Below are positions 36,295 to 48,400 of a DNA stretch of 64,000 nt, piece after piece. The position numbers and the translations under genes were made by a program. This DNA comes from Membranipora membranacea. Its lineage: Eukaryota; Bryozoa; Gymnolaemata; Cheilostomatida; Membraniporidae. The notes under the pieces are model-generated. The model was not told the DNA's origin, did not search any database, and saw only the letters and a list, made by a program, of their open reading frames with translations. The first letter of the stretch is position 1, and each line of letters opens with the position of its first letter. The stretch covers positions 7,254,001 to 7,318,000 of the forward strand of contig OU612067.1 in NCBI GenBank assembly GCA_914767715.1, in the 5' to 3' direction.

Positions 36295-36475
36295 AAATAG
36301 GGGGGGACAGTTTACAATAGGGGGGACAGTTTACAATAGGGGGGGGGGACATTTTACAATAGGGGGGGACAGTTTACAATGGGCCTGTTTTTATTGTAAA
36401 GTGTCCCCGGGACAGTTTACAATATTGTAAAGTGTCCCGGGGTTGTTTTCGCGCGGGGGACAGTTTACAATACTA
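36295..36475. repeat. G-run minisatellite with embedded palindromes
   Basis: Short units of GGGGGGACAGTTTACAATA (18-24 bp, variable G runs of 6 to 9) repeat about four times. They then turn into inverted copies: TTGTAAAGTGTCCC against GGGACAGTTTACAA, centred near 36409 and again near 36425. The piece GTTGTTTTCGCGCGGG in the middle is shared with the neighbouring tandem array. Confidence 0.8.
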
Positions 36476-37182
36476 CACCGGTACCGACAGAGCAGATGGA
36501 ATGTAAGATGAAAAAGTTAGTCGGTGCATCGGCTAACAAATTGTGATGTTAGATAGCCAATTGAAATAGAGATTGGAGGACATGACGGTAATAATCCATA
36601 AATGAGCGTCAAATATCGACATATAGCACACAACCAAAATATTGTGATTCAATCTCGAATAGGCTTAGAATCGAAATATTTGTTGGTAATACATTGTGCA
36701 GATATTCATGAACGGTAAATTTCAACCATGTGCTAAGCTATGTGCTTTTCATACAGATTTTATCGCTTTGAATATTTACACATCCTCAAAAACTTTGGAA
36801 TCACGGGAGGTATAAGGGAGAAATGCATGTAATCCTCTGGGCTTGGTAGCCATTCCTCATCCTCCGGGTCACATTCATCTGAGCCGGATTCCTTGTTAAA
36901 ATAGCATGACCCCCATGCTTACGTGATCATGTATATTGGGAAACCCTAATCAAATTTTTGGCACTGCATGACCTTAATTAAAAATTAAGAGTCAAGAAAT
37001 GAAATTCACTAGTTGGTAAATGAAGAGTATTGTTTTAGTTGAATGTTCAGAGTTGGACGTACTGAGAGGTGTTTTCTATATTGGTGTTCTGAGACTGATA
37101 GGTATTGTTGTTATTCACCATTTTGACTTTATTTAGACTTTCACCTCAGCTACCAAGAATTAAGTTTCAGTTTAGCCAAGAG
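36476..37182. other. No gene recognised
   Basis: Between the G-rich array and the Tc1-like fragment I see no coding frame, no RNA gene and no clear repeat. Confidence 0.35.
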
Positions 37183-37593
37183 CTAATCCTTCGCGTCTGA
37201 GGCTGCTAAACTGAATCCCGGATTGGTCATGAACTCTTTGATTGCAGGTTTTGTTGCTGCCATAGTTGGAAGGCGGTTTTCTGCTCTTGAATGGTAGGAG
37301 GCGTTACCCGTTACAATTACGGACAGCTTGTCTAATTTTCTGAGGAAGTTATCAAACAGAAAAAGAGTAAGCAATACAAAACTCTGCTTTTATTTTGTCA
37401 GTTATCTTAGGGAGACCACTATGCCATTTTTAACCGTTGATGGAATTGTATTAACGTAACTCATCACATTGTTGTAGACAAACTGTATTTCATGGCCAGA
37501 AAGTGTCTGTAAGGAATGCAACTTTTGTAGCATTAACATTCTTTTACTGTATAGTAACTTTCTTACCCATTCTTTGAAAACAGTGCTGTTCAA
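37183..37593 (-). pseudogene. Tc1/mariner-type DDE transposase remnant
   Basis: Two minus-strand pieces, 37593-37402 (MNSTVFKEWVRKLL...) and 37374-37183 (FDNFLRKLDKLSVIVTGNAS then YHSRAENRLPTMAATKPAIK), match the order of DDE_3-type transposases. There a 'mn...f..W' segment leads to 'nFL..l...sviV.DNAsYHs'. The second catalytic aspartate expected just before NASYHS is glycine here, and the frame changes between the two pieces. No inverted repeats were found around it. It is a dead relic. Confidence 0.6.
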
Positions 37594-38582
37594 TTCTGTG
37601 TGTTAATCCGAGTCATCCCTGCAATCCTCAAATATCAAGCCTCCTTTCCCCACCTGCCTCTGTAAAATGAGATTAAGTTGTGGAATTGTCTGTTTACAAT
37701 ACAAGGTTAGATAATTACTGAACTTTGTTTTCAATTCTGAGAGAGAAGTTTAGTTTTAGGGCGACTCGATGTAAACTAGCAGCAAATTGAATCATGCAAG
37801 TCTGTGATAGAAATCATTGTTAGTGAATGTGGGCTAGCAATAACTTATAACTTTCCCAACAGTATCCATCTTATCGCCTTTCCCACTTATGGTCTTCTGG
37901 TAACTCCCTTCCGATAAGATCCACTGCACTTGCTGCTTATGTTTGGCATTAATAAACAATACGTCTAGGTAAATCTGAAAATAAGACATAATATGTACTA
38001 TATTATACTACACTATACTGAATCTATATATAATATATAGTATGATTGACATCCACAGTCCTGCTTGTCAAACAGAGGTTAGCTTCAATGTAAAGTATCC
38101 ATGCAACCCTGACGTGATAAGATGATGTAGTTATTCATTTGAACTTAAGGCACTCACTATGTTCTCTTTGTTTTCTCTTCCTTTTTTCTTCTATATGTGT
38201 ACCAAAACCTCTACTGGACTATCTCGGGTCTGTTTTATTATCCTCATTTCCATTGTCCGCAGGCTTTTCGTATCTAGAATATTCATATGAATTTTAAAGA
38301 GCGTCCTGGAGGTTTTAACCTATGATGGTTTGCCATTCTTTTAGATTACATCACCAGTTGGAGTATCGCGTACACAGAAAAGTAACAGATACTATGTCAC
38401 CAAATGCCTTGAAGCTTTAACTGAATCCGGATCTTGATAGACTCTGACAAACCAGCTCCCTGCTCGCTTCTTTGTCCAAATCCTTACTGACAAACTCTTT
38501 GAGGTCCTCTATCCGCCGCATAGCCTCCCTTCTTATGCAGTTGTCATCAAAGAGGTTTAGTTTTGTCTGAAAGTACCTCTAG

Positions 38583-38795
38583 AAAAAAAAAAACTTTCCT
38601 GGTTTTGGCAAGTTGCAAACGCCGATATTGAATCGTGACTTTAGCAACAGGTCGGGGAGAGAACGTATTTAGTTTTTGAGGTCAGCTAGGGTAAATGACC
38701 AGCGAAGGTCAAATCACTGAGGATCGAACCCATGACCTTGCGGTCAAGAGTCCGGCGCTCTACCAACTGAGCTATCCCTGCTAAAGATAACAAAA
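38583..38795 (-). repeat. tRNA-derived SINE insertion present only in copy A
   Basis: On the minus strand the block starts GCAGGGATAGCTCAGTTGGT, a tRNA 5' end with A-box, continues to an anticodon-like CTCTTGA loop and a B-box GGGTTCGATCC, and ends in a run of T (A run at 38583-38593 on plus). There is no matching 3' acceptor strand. Copy B at about 50770-50789 lacks it and instead reads AGACCTATAGTAAATT between the same flanks, which acts as an empty site. Confidence 0.75.
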
Positions 38796-38891
38796 ACATG
38801 TGTGAATTTGTTACATGTTGGTCTGTTGTGAGAATCTTATCAATGTATCAATATCCACTGGGGAAGATATTGTTAAAGAATATAAAGAGCT

Positions 38892-40634
38892 AAATATAAG
38901 AGTGTGCTTCTTCCTTTTTAAGCTTGTTTAAAGAGTTTCAATGTAAGTACTATTGTGATTGCTTACCTTCTCTGTATAGTGATTTTCTTTCTCATTATTA
39001 TGATTGAGGGCTCTGTGGATGAATCCCTTTGAACAACCTGTGGCCACCCTAAGCCTTCATGGTTGAAGAAATCCTAAACATTGCCTATAATAGAATAAAC
39101 ATCAGTCATCTTTTTTTCTTCATAGCAGAAAACTGTCTGCTAAGCTTGAATTTCTTATAAAAGTATATATGTGTTGTGATATTATATAGCACTTGTAGAG
39201 ATCTCTTGAGTCACAGGCTAAACAAGAAAAATTCTTTGCGTGTCTGCCCAGGGAGTTTGGGACCAAACTCAAACTCCCTGGTCTGCCATCTTGAATACTA
39301 GGAATTGCCCTCTCTAAATACATAAAACTACAACTATGATTTCGCTTGTGTCAGTACTCGGGCTACAAAATGGCCTGAAGCAGAAAGTATCGCTGGCTTA
39401 GTCAAACAATTTGTTATCTGATGATGAAGGGGCTAGTCTGACCATCAGAGTGATTTATTGGGCTAAGCTGCTGCCAAGTATGTTCAAGAATGAGTTAAAT
39501 ATTGTTTCACTTCAGATCTTTTATGAATTATATACATTTTGATTTCCCCTGGCTTATTCTTGACGGAGTATAGGTGTTGGGTGATAGGTATTTTTGTTAC
39601 TTGTCGGCTGATAGTGTTGGTATGTGTTGTTGGAATAAGTCTGATTCATGAATGTGTTTTGCGGACACTGATATTGCAGTTCTGCCGTGTCTAATACTGA
39701 GTCTCAGTTATAATTTGAAGGATTTTTTGTCGCAAAATGGAAAAACTGATATTCAATAAGTTTGCATAGTAAATCTGCTACAGAGTCCGCAACTATGATA
39801 GCTGCATCACCCGGTTCTGCTATTACAGGCTTATTCTGATTGGCTTTCAAAATACATCTTCTCAAGGGATGATCGCTGAAAATAAAAATAAAAGGAACAT
39901 GATGACTTTCTTTTTGTCAAAGTTGATGATTACTTTGAATGATAATACGATGATATGGGTGATGTGCAATTCAGAAAATTAGTATAACCGTCAATCTCAA
40001 AAAATCTTTGAGTTGAAAATTTGATCTCTCCCCTCCCTCCTCAAACGATTACTTGATCCTTACCTAATTAATCTCTGGACGTTTAGGAGTCTCACTCCAG
40101 TTTTTAGTACCATCTGTAATCCTGCTCTTTCTCTTACCAAGTATTACTGAAAAAAAATATTGTTACATGTATATAATCAAATTTCTGTTGGACGGTGACC
40201 AACGCTAGTGCACAAGAGCTAAGAGCAGAAGCCTGACTAAAGCTTTGGAATGCACTGATATGGTCTGATATGGTATGATTCCTGACTTTCAATGTACCTT
40301 CTTCTCATGTTCGAGCATGGTGACAGCTTATTTGAATGTTTTCCCGCAACTGAAGCATTTCTCACCCAGGAGAAGTGGTTGAGATACGTCCATGATGGAT
40401 CTGCAATGGAATCATCAATGGCCGGTATAAAAATGTCAGCAAATGCAACGCTGATAATGCTATTAAATGCGTTAAAAGTATGAGACCGACTTGAACTCAC
40501 AAACGGTAGTATAGTAGACATAGTTAGGTGTTCGGATCCTCGTATTTAAAGAGAAAACATTATTATTTAAAGACTACCCATAGAACAATTCATGTTATAG
40601 TCAGGCAGTTGGTTATGATAAAAGGATTGTCAGA
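38892..40634. other. 1.7 kb present in copy A but not in copy B
   Basis: Copy B passes directly from ...AATATAAAGAGC to the block that starts near 40635 in copy A. The extra sequence therefore came from an insertion in A or a deletion in B. No inverted repeats or coding domain could be recognised in it. The opposed open frames at 40237-40521 are not supported. Confidence 0.45.
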
Positions 40635-42645
40635 TTTGCATGGCAAAAAAATTTGATGCTTTACTTGGCATGAAGTATTGGTGGTGGAAAGACCACCTCC
40701 CATAAGGGAAAGTAACCCTCATTCACTACATTATGATGTCGCAGCGCAATACAAGAAACAAATACATTTCCGGGAGAGTGTGACATCATACTCACCGTTT
40801 TGTCATATTCGGCAGATGGGTACTTCTTAGAGTATTGTGAGATGTCAATCATCGCTGATGTTTTAGATTCATTTTCTTCGAGTACACAGTGACCAATCTG
40901 CAACATAATTTGACAGTTTGGGCCCATTGAATATCATCCCTGAATTTATGTTCTGTTTACCTGTTTGAAGGCACGTTGGAAAATCTGTCATTATTTAACA
41001 ATAATTTTAAATATTTCTGCTTGTTTGAGCATCTGTTCATCCTAGATTATGAAAGGGTGCTGTTGTATGGAAACTCAGTAATATTGTTGAGAAAGCATGT
41101 CTTACCCTATATTATCCTACCACTAAATATTCGTTGTAGCATCGTGATCAGATAAAGCATTTTGCCATTCATCACTTGGAAAGCCCGATTATTTCTAATC
41201 TGCCTTGAGTCGGTCCCAAAGATGTGCTCGTCTGTCAGCTATCGATGGATAGGAAGGGAGTAGAACAAGATCCTATCTGTAAGCATCCTCCCAGTGGGAC
41301 CAGAAGCTAAATTCCCTTACTAAACGCAATCTTCTTTTGCTGTCAAAATCCTTTGCTGATGCCAAGAAAGAGTTTATGTTATTGTAATACCATGCTGCAA
41401 GTACAAAGACAGAAAAGTTTAATATTTTCATGGGAACAAAACATTTTTTTGCTGCAAGTACAAAGACAGAAAAGTTTAATATTTTCATGGGAACAAACAT
41501 TTTTTGCGTAGCTGCAACTTTCTACATCATAATAGTCACGTTGTGAGGTTTTCTGCACAAGCTTAATTTATTAGTTCAAAATTATTCAAACCAGTTATAC
41601 AATACGTGTAATGAACATTATCATTTGCTTTTTGCAGTCAATCTTGTCATCTAGAGGTTAATAAACTAAGTACGATTACTTGCACGAGGACCCATCATGC
41701 AGATAACTTCTCTTTTGGCTTTCATAGGGATTTTTACTTGATAAATTTCCTATTGTTGGAGCCGCAATCCATCAAAATTCCATCACACTGCAATTATTGC
41801 AACAGTCAGTATATATGTATGTATCACTGGATCTCAAATGGCCAAAGGAGACATGCAAAAGCAAAGACCAGTCACAGTGCCACAGATTAGGTTTTGCTAT
41901 CACATTAGAAGCGTATCCCACAATGCAATTTTCTGGAATTCCCAATCAGGTCAGGTCAGTGGTTGAGGTTGACCTAACTATTCTGAGTGATTCAGTAGAA
42001 GAATTTTATTTGTTATTACCTCAAATCCATAAGTCTCCAGTGTGTTGATTACCCTCCACACGATGATCATTAACTCAGCAGCATATGCTTCGGTAGTTGG
42101 GTAGTATGCTATCGGCCACTTAAATCCAGTTTGCCCCAAGAATTCAGTGAAGTATCTGCGTTGCCACCTTAATGTATCAAATAGTTTAATAGATATATTG
42201 GATAACTGATATTGGAGCATACAATCAATATTGATCAATTTGTGATTATTACCATGCTTGATTAACCAGAGTATGAACGATCTTGTGATCATAAAGTACT
42301 AGTAAATTGGAGGTGAAACGATGGCCGGACAAATTACATACGGAGTAAGAGGAGACCTCATCAAACTAGCTCAGCTAGCCCTTGTTTGATCATATCTATT
42401 GCCTGAATAGAGACATCCTGCTTTTTAAGTTGTGGGTGTGTCTTGAAATGTCTTCCCATCACCGTCCACTGCTGTCACAGAGCTGTCACAATAATTATTT
42501 TACTATTGAACATGACACTATGATCACCGTAATGTCGCTGTCATGAATTATTGACTTCGTCTCAAAAATACCCAAAAATCTAACTTGATAATCAGCTTAA
42601 CAAAGCTTTTCTATCATCATCCAAATCCAATTATCCATACTGGAC

Positions 42646-45489
42646 ACCATTATCGGCCACTAGTCTTGTGACCATTTTGATTATCCCGTCATATTATGAT
42701 GATCCGTTTTTCACACACTTTTTTAGCAACTAAAACTTACAGCAAGTTATTATTATTTTTAGCCACACGTCAAAATTGATGCCAGGCGAAGTGGATGGCC
42801 AGTTTGAGTTAGCATGACCGGATGGGTCTTTGGCACAAGCGGTCGTCCCTTTTAGAGAGAAGTGTGGCAGATGGCCATTTACCGGGCACATCTTTAGCAC
42901 AACAGTAGCTAACAAAGAATGCCACATTAAGGATTTATGGAATTGCATCCATCTTTATTCCTCTAATTTCCTGTTCTGCGGATTCGCACCTGAGAGTGGT
43001 GGGGTGGGGTCGGTAAGACAATTGATCATACTTTGAGCGCTGAAAGATTTTGTTTTGTTGCACATATCAGTTGTTGAAGGGCAACAGGTTTGTTTCATAG
43101 CTGGATTCAGTCATTTCCTCTGGATATCCCATGGATGCAGGATTTCAGCACTGCACTGTGCACATGGATGTCAGTCAAGTGGTTAAACATCGTTCAGAAT
43201 GCTGCCTCCCTCATCTTTTCCTCTGCTGTAAAACTTACCGACCTGTATAGGTGATTTGTGATGGCCGTGATCCAGTCCTGAAAATGGTTATGAAAACTGA
43301 AATATGAGATGACTTATGTACTATGTTCCAATATGTTGAATTGGTCATCAACATGCACTCGTTTCTTCACAGTTCTGTCCATTTCAAAATTTTTTTCCTG
43401 GACACTTGATAAGCTCCTTTTCTTGTTTTCAACGCAACACTGAAATCAGATAATATCAATTGCATCATTGCACCAATCAACAATTGCACAACAAAAGTAA
43501 AAATAAAAACATAATAAGAAATGGTTATGAAAACTGAAATATGAGATGACTCATGCCCTATGTTCCCGTATGTCGATGTGGCATTGATGTGAGGGCCAAT
43601 CGATACATGGGGATAGCATTGAGGTCAACATCCGTATGCATTGCTTCGCATTTGTTCATTCAAATCAGGTGACCTGAACACAGGACGGAAATCGTTAGCA
43701 TTCTTCTTTGATATGGGACCATAGTGATGTTCAAGCAGAGCAAACTTAGCATATTTATTTGGTTAACGCCATACACTTACTAATAGCTCAACCCAATATT
43801 CAGTTCCTACACTTAGTAGGACACCATGACTAATTTACTGAATTAATTGACCAACATACTGGAGCCTGTTTTTAATTTTTTTATGCAGATTGAAGATTCT
43901 TACCAAATCATGTTATTTCAGTGAATAATTCACCGATCCTCTTTTCGGTCTTTTGAACTTCCAAAAGGAAGTGCCACTCGTCTCTTGTACCTTGATCTTA
44001 CATAGCTGCAATAAAAAGTGGTACCATTACAAAAATGTTATACGTATTGAGCTAACAAAATGTCTTAGAGATAGTTTATGATAACAGTCCTGGAGTCAGT
44101 TGATGCATAATCTCGTTCTGTAGCAACATATAAGGAGGATTTACTAGTAGGGAAGAATCCTTAAACTATATGCCACACATCATAGAGACACAGATTGAGG
44201 CCAGTTCTCTCTGATGTGTTTGGCTACAGTTCTATTGCTGTCTGCTGTAGAATACGAGCACAATGTGGATACTCCAGTGTTTTTCTGATTTCTGCAAATA
44301 ATATTAAAAGATCAAAAATTCATAATATACTGTTGTGAGTATTTGAAAGTGCCTGCAATGAAATGTGGCAATCTGCGCCGGTACAATCTTAATAATTTGT
44401 TTCCCCTCAATGATTATAGACTAGTTTGCAACACACATTAGACGACTGTAGAAACCAAATTCGTCAACAGGCTTTTTGGTCTTTATTCTTCACCTTTAAC
44501 AATCCTGTGAAGAAGAGTAATCGTTGTATGTTCATATATTTCCTGTAAGATTGACAGGTACTTAGTCAGTGGGGCCCTCTCAAACAACATAGCACCAGCA
44601 AAGCAAAAATTCATAGAAAATCAATTCCCTATTTTGGGAGAAAGTTGCCTCCTGTGTTCGATGGTGTAGACAACAAGGGCATCGGGTAGCTAAGTGGGCA
44701 TAGGCTTCTTCCTGCTGCAACAGCTGACTGAGAACATTCCTAGCGACAGCGTAGAAAGCTATGTAGGCACATCATATACAACAACTCTTTTTCGTTGCGA
44801 AAGAACTTAAACATAGCGAGTGTAAGTGTGAGTTAGTGAACATTTATACAATAGTAGGCCTTGGATTTTGTTTTCTGTGGTCTTTGTTAGTACAGTTATA
44901 GAAAGTTTATGGTTAATAGTCCAAGATAGCCACAGTACATGTTTATGTGTCACAGGTACTCAATGCTGTGGTCATATAGCATTGACTACTAGAATAATGG
45001 TTATATAATGAGATCATGAAAGTGTTTTCAGGTTCTGCATGCATTTTTTTGATTAGTCCTGTAAAGAATTAATATTTACACAAGGAATGGGATCGCTCAC
45101 CACCATCTTCTCAGACCTAAGTACTGTTCAATTATCAAAGAGATTTTATTTCTTGATGGAATTATACAGAATCTTAATATCTGTTTGGCAGTTGACTTCA
45201 TTTCGGCTGTGTATGCTGAGAAACCTTGCCGAGGCAAACTACTTTTGGTGGTTATCTAATATCATTTGTGTAGCAGTCTGGCTCCTGTATAAGCTATCTA
45301 GAGTAGGCTGGGTAGTTTCTCCTCTGAAAAGCGAGAAATTATTCTTAAGTACAAATGACACCCATGGTTAATGGCAATTGTTTGTTCTCCGAAATTGTCC
45401 GTGGCTGTGATTCTGATTCAACTGCCTAAGCTACCTAATTGGGCTTCCAGACACTATACAAAAATGGAGCAACCAAACACTCACCCAAG
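42646..45489. other. No gene; short repeats shared with other parts of the window
   Basis: 42670-42760 (TTTTAGCAAC followed by CTTACAGCAAGTTATTATTA) recurs at 48310-48400 and 54905-54990. A 50-bp direct repeat (AATGGTTATGAAAACTGAAA...) occurs at about 43281 and 43518. The 94-codon frame at 45087-45371 has no recognisable domain. Confidence 0.4.
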
Positions 45490-46383
45490 AGCTACACGTT
45501 TCCAATCATCAGGTCCTGAGGGGGGGGGGGGTTCAGGTAAATTGGTTGCAGAACTGTCGGTTGTGCTATGCATGTTTCCTCAATGACCTGAGACACTGTC
45601 GACCTGCCTAGCCTGTAATGGGAAGCTAAAGCAGCTTGTGATGAGCCCTCAGCAAAATGCTGCTAAGTCACAGAAAGTTTGAGACCCGGTTCAATAGCCT
45701 TTCTCATCACAGTCTCTTTCTTAGTGATATAGGGGCTTATCAATCCTGATACATCATCAGAGTTTTCAGGTGTGATCCCCAAATACTTGATGTGTCTTTT
45801 ATTGTCAGTATCTTCTCTCAGCTCATGTTTGAGACTAGAGTATACACACAGCCTATCTCATTGTTGATTAATGGGATGAAGCCAATGCCTTCTTGCTTTT
45901 TGCTGTCGACATACACTATTCAGCAGTTTTTCTAAAGCAACAAAACCTTTTTCTTCATTAGAAGCAAAGCTTCTTTTTGTTCTCTCTGTTAATCGTCGTA
46001 GTAATTTAAATTTAGTAGGTAGGTATGCAGGTAGAGGAAAAAGGAGTGGCATAAAACTTGTCCCTGGTGATGAAATGCCTTTACATATTATTGGCCTTGC
46101 GGAATATGGTTGCACTCTGGATCAGTAGGGCATCAAGCTTAGCAGTAATGGCAAAACCTAATTCAGCCCTAGTCCACTCCATACACTGAAGCTTGTGATC
46201 TAGAATAGCTTCAAGATAGATTAGTTTACTGCAGTGACACTGGGGAAATTGATGACTTTGTTTATCTGAGTTAACTCCTACAGAAGAAAGTAGCATTTTG
46301 TTAGAGTTACAACAGTTTCTCCACTTTGGCTGTTTTGATGTAGTTTGCCCACTTAAAAATACACAACAAAAATTTCTAGCCAC
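45490..46383 (-). pseudogene. Harbinger (PIF) transposase amino-terminal remnant
   Basis: On the minus strand ARRHWLHPINQQ is followed by a helical stretch ending PYITKKETVMRKAIEPGLKL, then SQAALASHYRLGRSTVSQVI, VLQPIYL and DDWKRVALG. This is the order seen in Harbinger/HARBI1-like transposases ahead of the catalytic core (HPIN motif; 'i.p..RLavtLrfla.G'; 'yriG.sTvs.i'; 'lq..yl..P...W'). A TAG follows SVT where a residue is expected. The run of ten or so C at 45524-45533 shifts the frame before DDWKRVA, and the frame also breaks near 46081-46115. Upstream, DHKLQCMEWTRAELGFAITA (46290-46120) may be an amino-terminal piece. The catalytic domain is absent. It is dead. Confidence 0.65.
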
Positions 46384-46770
46384 TCAATCAATGACCAGAG
46401 ATTCTCATGATGCACTTCAACCATTCAGTAGTAAGCTAAAACAAGTTGGTTACATGAGTTGATAAAGAAGGAAAAGTAAGTGAATGATTAACCTCTACTA
46501 GGATTTGCACTATCCAAGTCTTTGATTCAGTTGGCACAAAATTTTGACAAATTAAAAGAGCAGCTTGAAAGCATGTCCCTTGATCTCTAGATTCTATAAA
46601 TGGCTCAGAATGTGTCTGCTCTGTAGCATTACATGAGTACTGTCACGCAGACCAATGAGAGGCATCTTTAGCTATCTGCTACATGATGTTGACACATCGA
46701 TAGGTAATTCTTTCTTTCTTTCTTTAGAAATAAACTGCGCTTCATTTCCTATTTATTTTACCGAAGTGAA

Positions 46771-47111
46771 TCACTATGGTTCCATGGGTCGATTTTGTGG
46801 TTCACTCCAATTTCGAATGGTTAGAATCCAGTGGATTCTAACCATTCCCATGATGGGAAAAACATGAAAAGAATCTGCCGCGGCCGAGATTTGAACCCCG
46901 GCCTGCCGCGTTATATCCCTTTGAAGGCATTGTGTGCAACGCCGCTAACCATTCAGCCACGACGCCAATTAGGAAGTGTGTCGAATAAACACGGTTTGAA
47001 TATTCGCGTCCAAAAAGTCATTCGTCACAATCGGAATTTGACTTTAATGCCATTTCCATGGGGCGATTACTACCGAAATCCTTACATAATCGATCCATGG
47101 AACCATAGTGA
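46771..47111. mobile_element. 341-bp MITE containing a tRNA-like core
   Basis: Inverted ends TCACTATGGTTCCATGGGTC (46771) and its reverse complement (ending at 47111) match over 24 bp with one difference. Inside are a 15-bp-arm palindrome (46815-46847, GAATGGTTAGAATCC / GGATTCTAACCATTC) and a minus-strand tRNA-like segment. No clear target duplication could be found. Confidence 0.7.
46876..46966 (-). repeat. tRNA-like segment with long variable arm, inside the MITE
   Basis: The minus strand starts GGCGTCGTGGCTGAATGGTT (A-box, D-arm) and ends with a T-arm CCGGGGTTCAAATCTCGG whose stem pairs fully (one G-U). The spacing leaves room for a long variable arm as in type II tRNAs. The 3' acceptor strand does not pair with GGCGTCG. 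It is therefore a tRNA-derived module rather than a working tRNA gene. Confidence 0.55.
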
Positions 47112-47584
47112 ATATCAAGCTTGATACCCCAGTGGTGGCTAAATTAATTTTCCGGGACATATTGGGCCCTAATCGTTACAGAGAATATATTTAAATTAGT
47201 TGATGTGTCTGGCTATGATTTTTTACTTACAGCTGAGCTGAGAAAAGGCTGTAGATTAGGAAGTTAGGTAGTGCACCGAGGCACTTCTCCTCAATTGTAA
47301 GTGGTCGTCATCATAAAACTCTGAATGGGTAAACGAGGACACTCGTGTATCTCCCGATGACAACATACTCTTATAATGATGGAAAAAACATACAAATTCA
47401 GTCACATATTTTGTGAGTCAACACGAGTTGCCCATGCCTACACAGTAGGTGCACAACTCCTACTTTGAAATAATCTTACCTGAGCAGGGAGGATGGGATA
47501 TCCCTCCCTGCCTTGTCCACCTAGGGAGACGGGGTTGCTTATGCCTTGTTGTAAACCTTGAAGCCTATAATGTAATGCATATAT

Positions 47585-48400
47585 ATCTGATGGTACATGT
47601 ACTAGTAAATTCGAGGTGTAACAATATCCTGACATATTGCATGTGGAGTAAGAGGAGACCTCATCAAACTAAAATTTATTCCAAATTAGTAATGCAACTG
47701 CCGTATGTCATAAACATAACATTTCCTTAGTCTGTGTAGACCTTGTGTTTCACCGTAATCTGTCATCCCACAAAGATTGCTGTTTTGGGCAGCTGACTCC
47801 AACTGACGGACCTCCTACAACAGCCAATTATATACGGGTAATGTAACAATAATAATCACAGTAAGGCAAAACGGGAATAACTAGCTCAAGGTTTTATTAG
47901 TTACTATCAGTACCGCTTCATAATCATTTTTGTAGATTATACATTATCATACAATTCAATGTATACTAAAAGAATATTAATCAATATTATCTGAATTACA
48001 TCAAACACAATGAACCCACATCTGCCTTTCTGTGAAAGTCCTCTCCTGTCTGCTTCGGAAAGCAGCCGGTGCAGGTCCTCTGCACAAAGTCCTGGACTTT
48101 GATTTTTAATCTTATAAGCTGCCTAGGGCTTTGTAGTTTCAGCACCTTTGTGAGGTTGAGGTATGCAGTTGCTGATCTCGTAAAGAGATCAATAGCCGTC
48201 TGGATAACCCTAAAGTTTCTGACCTGGTAATATTTGATGCCCCGCTATACTTAGTCTCATAAATACCCTTAAATCTATCTTGAAATTCACTTTTTTGGCC
48301 GCTTTTGACCATTTTGATGATTCCTGTCATATTATGATGATTTGTTTTTTTCATACACTTTTTAGCAACTACAACTTACAGCAAGTTATTATTATTATTA
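47585..48400. repeat. Third, fragmentary copy of the A/B duplicated block
   Basis: TACTAGTAAATTCGAGGTGT near 47597 and GGAGTAAGAGGAGACCTCAT near 47645 match copy A at 42298-42365. 48310-48400 matches copy A at 42670-42760. The intervening part does not align by eye. No intact coding piece is left. Confidence 0.5.

Larger units (their letters stand above)
38147..42645 (-). pseudogene. Copy A of a duplicated transposase-like gene
   Basis: This block matches 50309-52905 over most of its length, apart from two insertions (38583-38795 and 38892-40634). On the minus strand conserved exon-like pieces appear in order. THPQLKKQDVSIQAIDMIKQ follows an AG at 42441. YFTEFLGQTGFKWPIAYYPT with ELMIIVWRVINTLETYGFE (about 42165-42027) is followed by GTAATA. 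MKAKREVICMMG (near 41700) is followed by a GC donor. CVLEENESKTSAMIDI (about 40910-40800) is followed by GTGAGT, and LNLFDDNCIRREAMRRIEDL (near 38560) by a lost donor (TTAAAG where copy B has GTAAAG). The pieces resemble animal transposase-like proteins; the ENESKTS.MIDI motif recalls DUF6589-type proteins, but this is uncertain. Confidence 0.55.

Noticed and set aside
38721-38781. Functional tRNA-Lys(CTT) gene
   Set aside because: The A-box, anticodon-like loop and B-box are present, but the 3' acceptor strand does not pair and a T-run tail follows. The block is absent from the paralogous copy, so it is a SINE.
45087-45371. 94-residue hydrophobic plus-strand frame as a membrane protein
   Set aside because: Single frame of random-like composition with no start context or flanking exons.
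46876-46966. Functional type II tRNA gene
   Set aside because: The acceptor stem does not close, and the segment lies inside inverted MITE ends.
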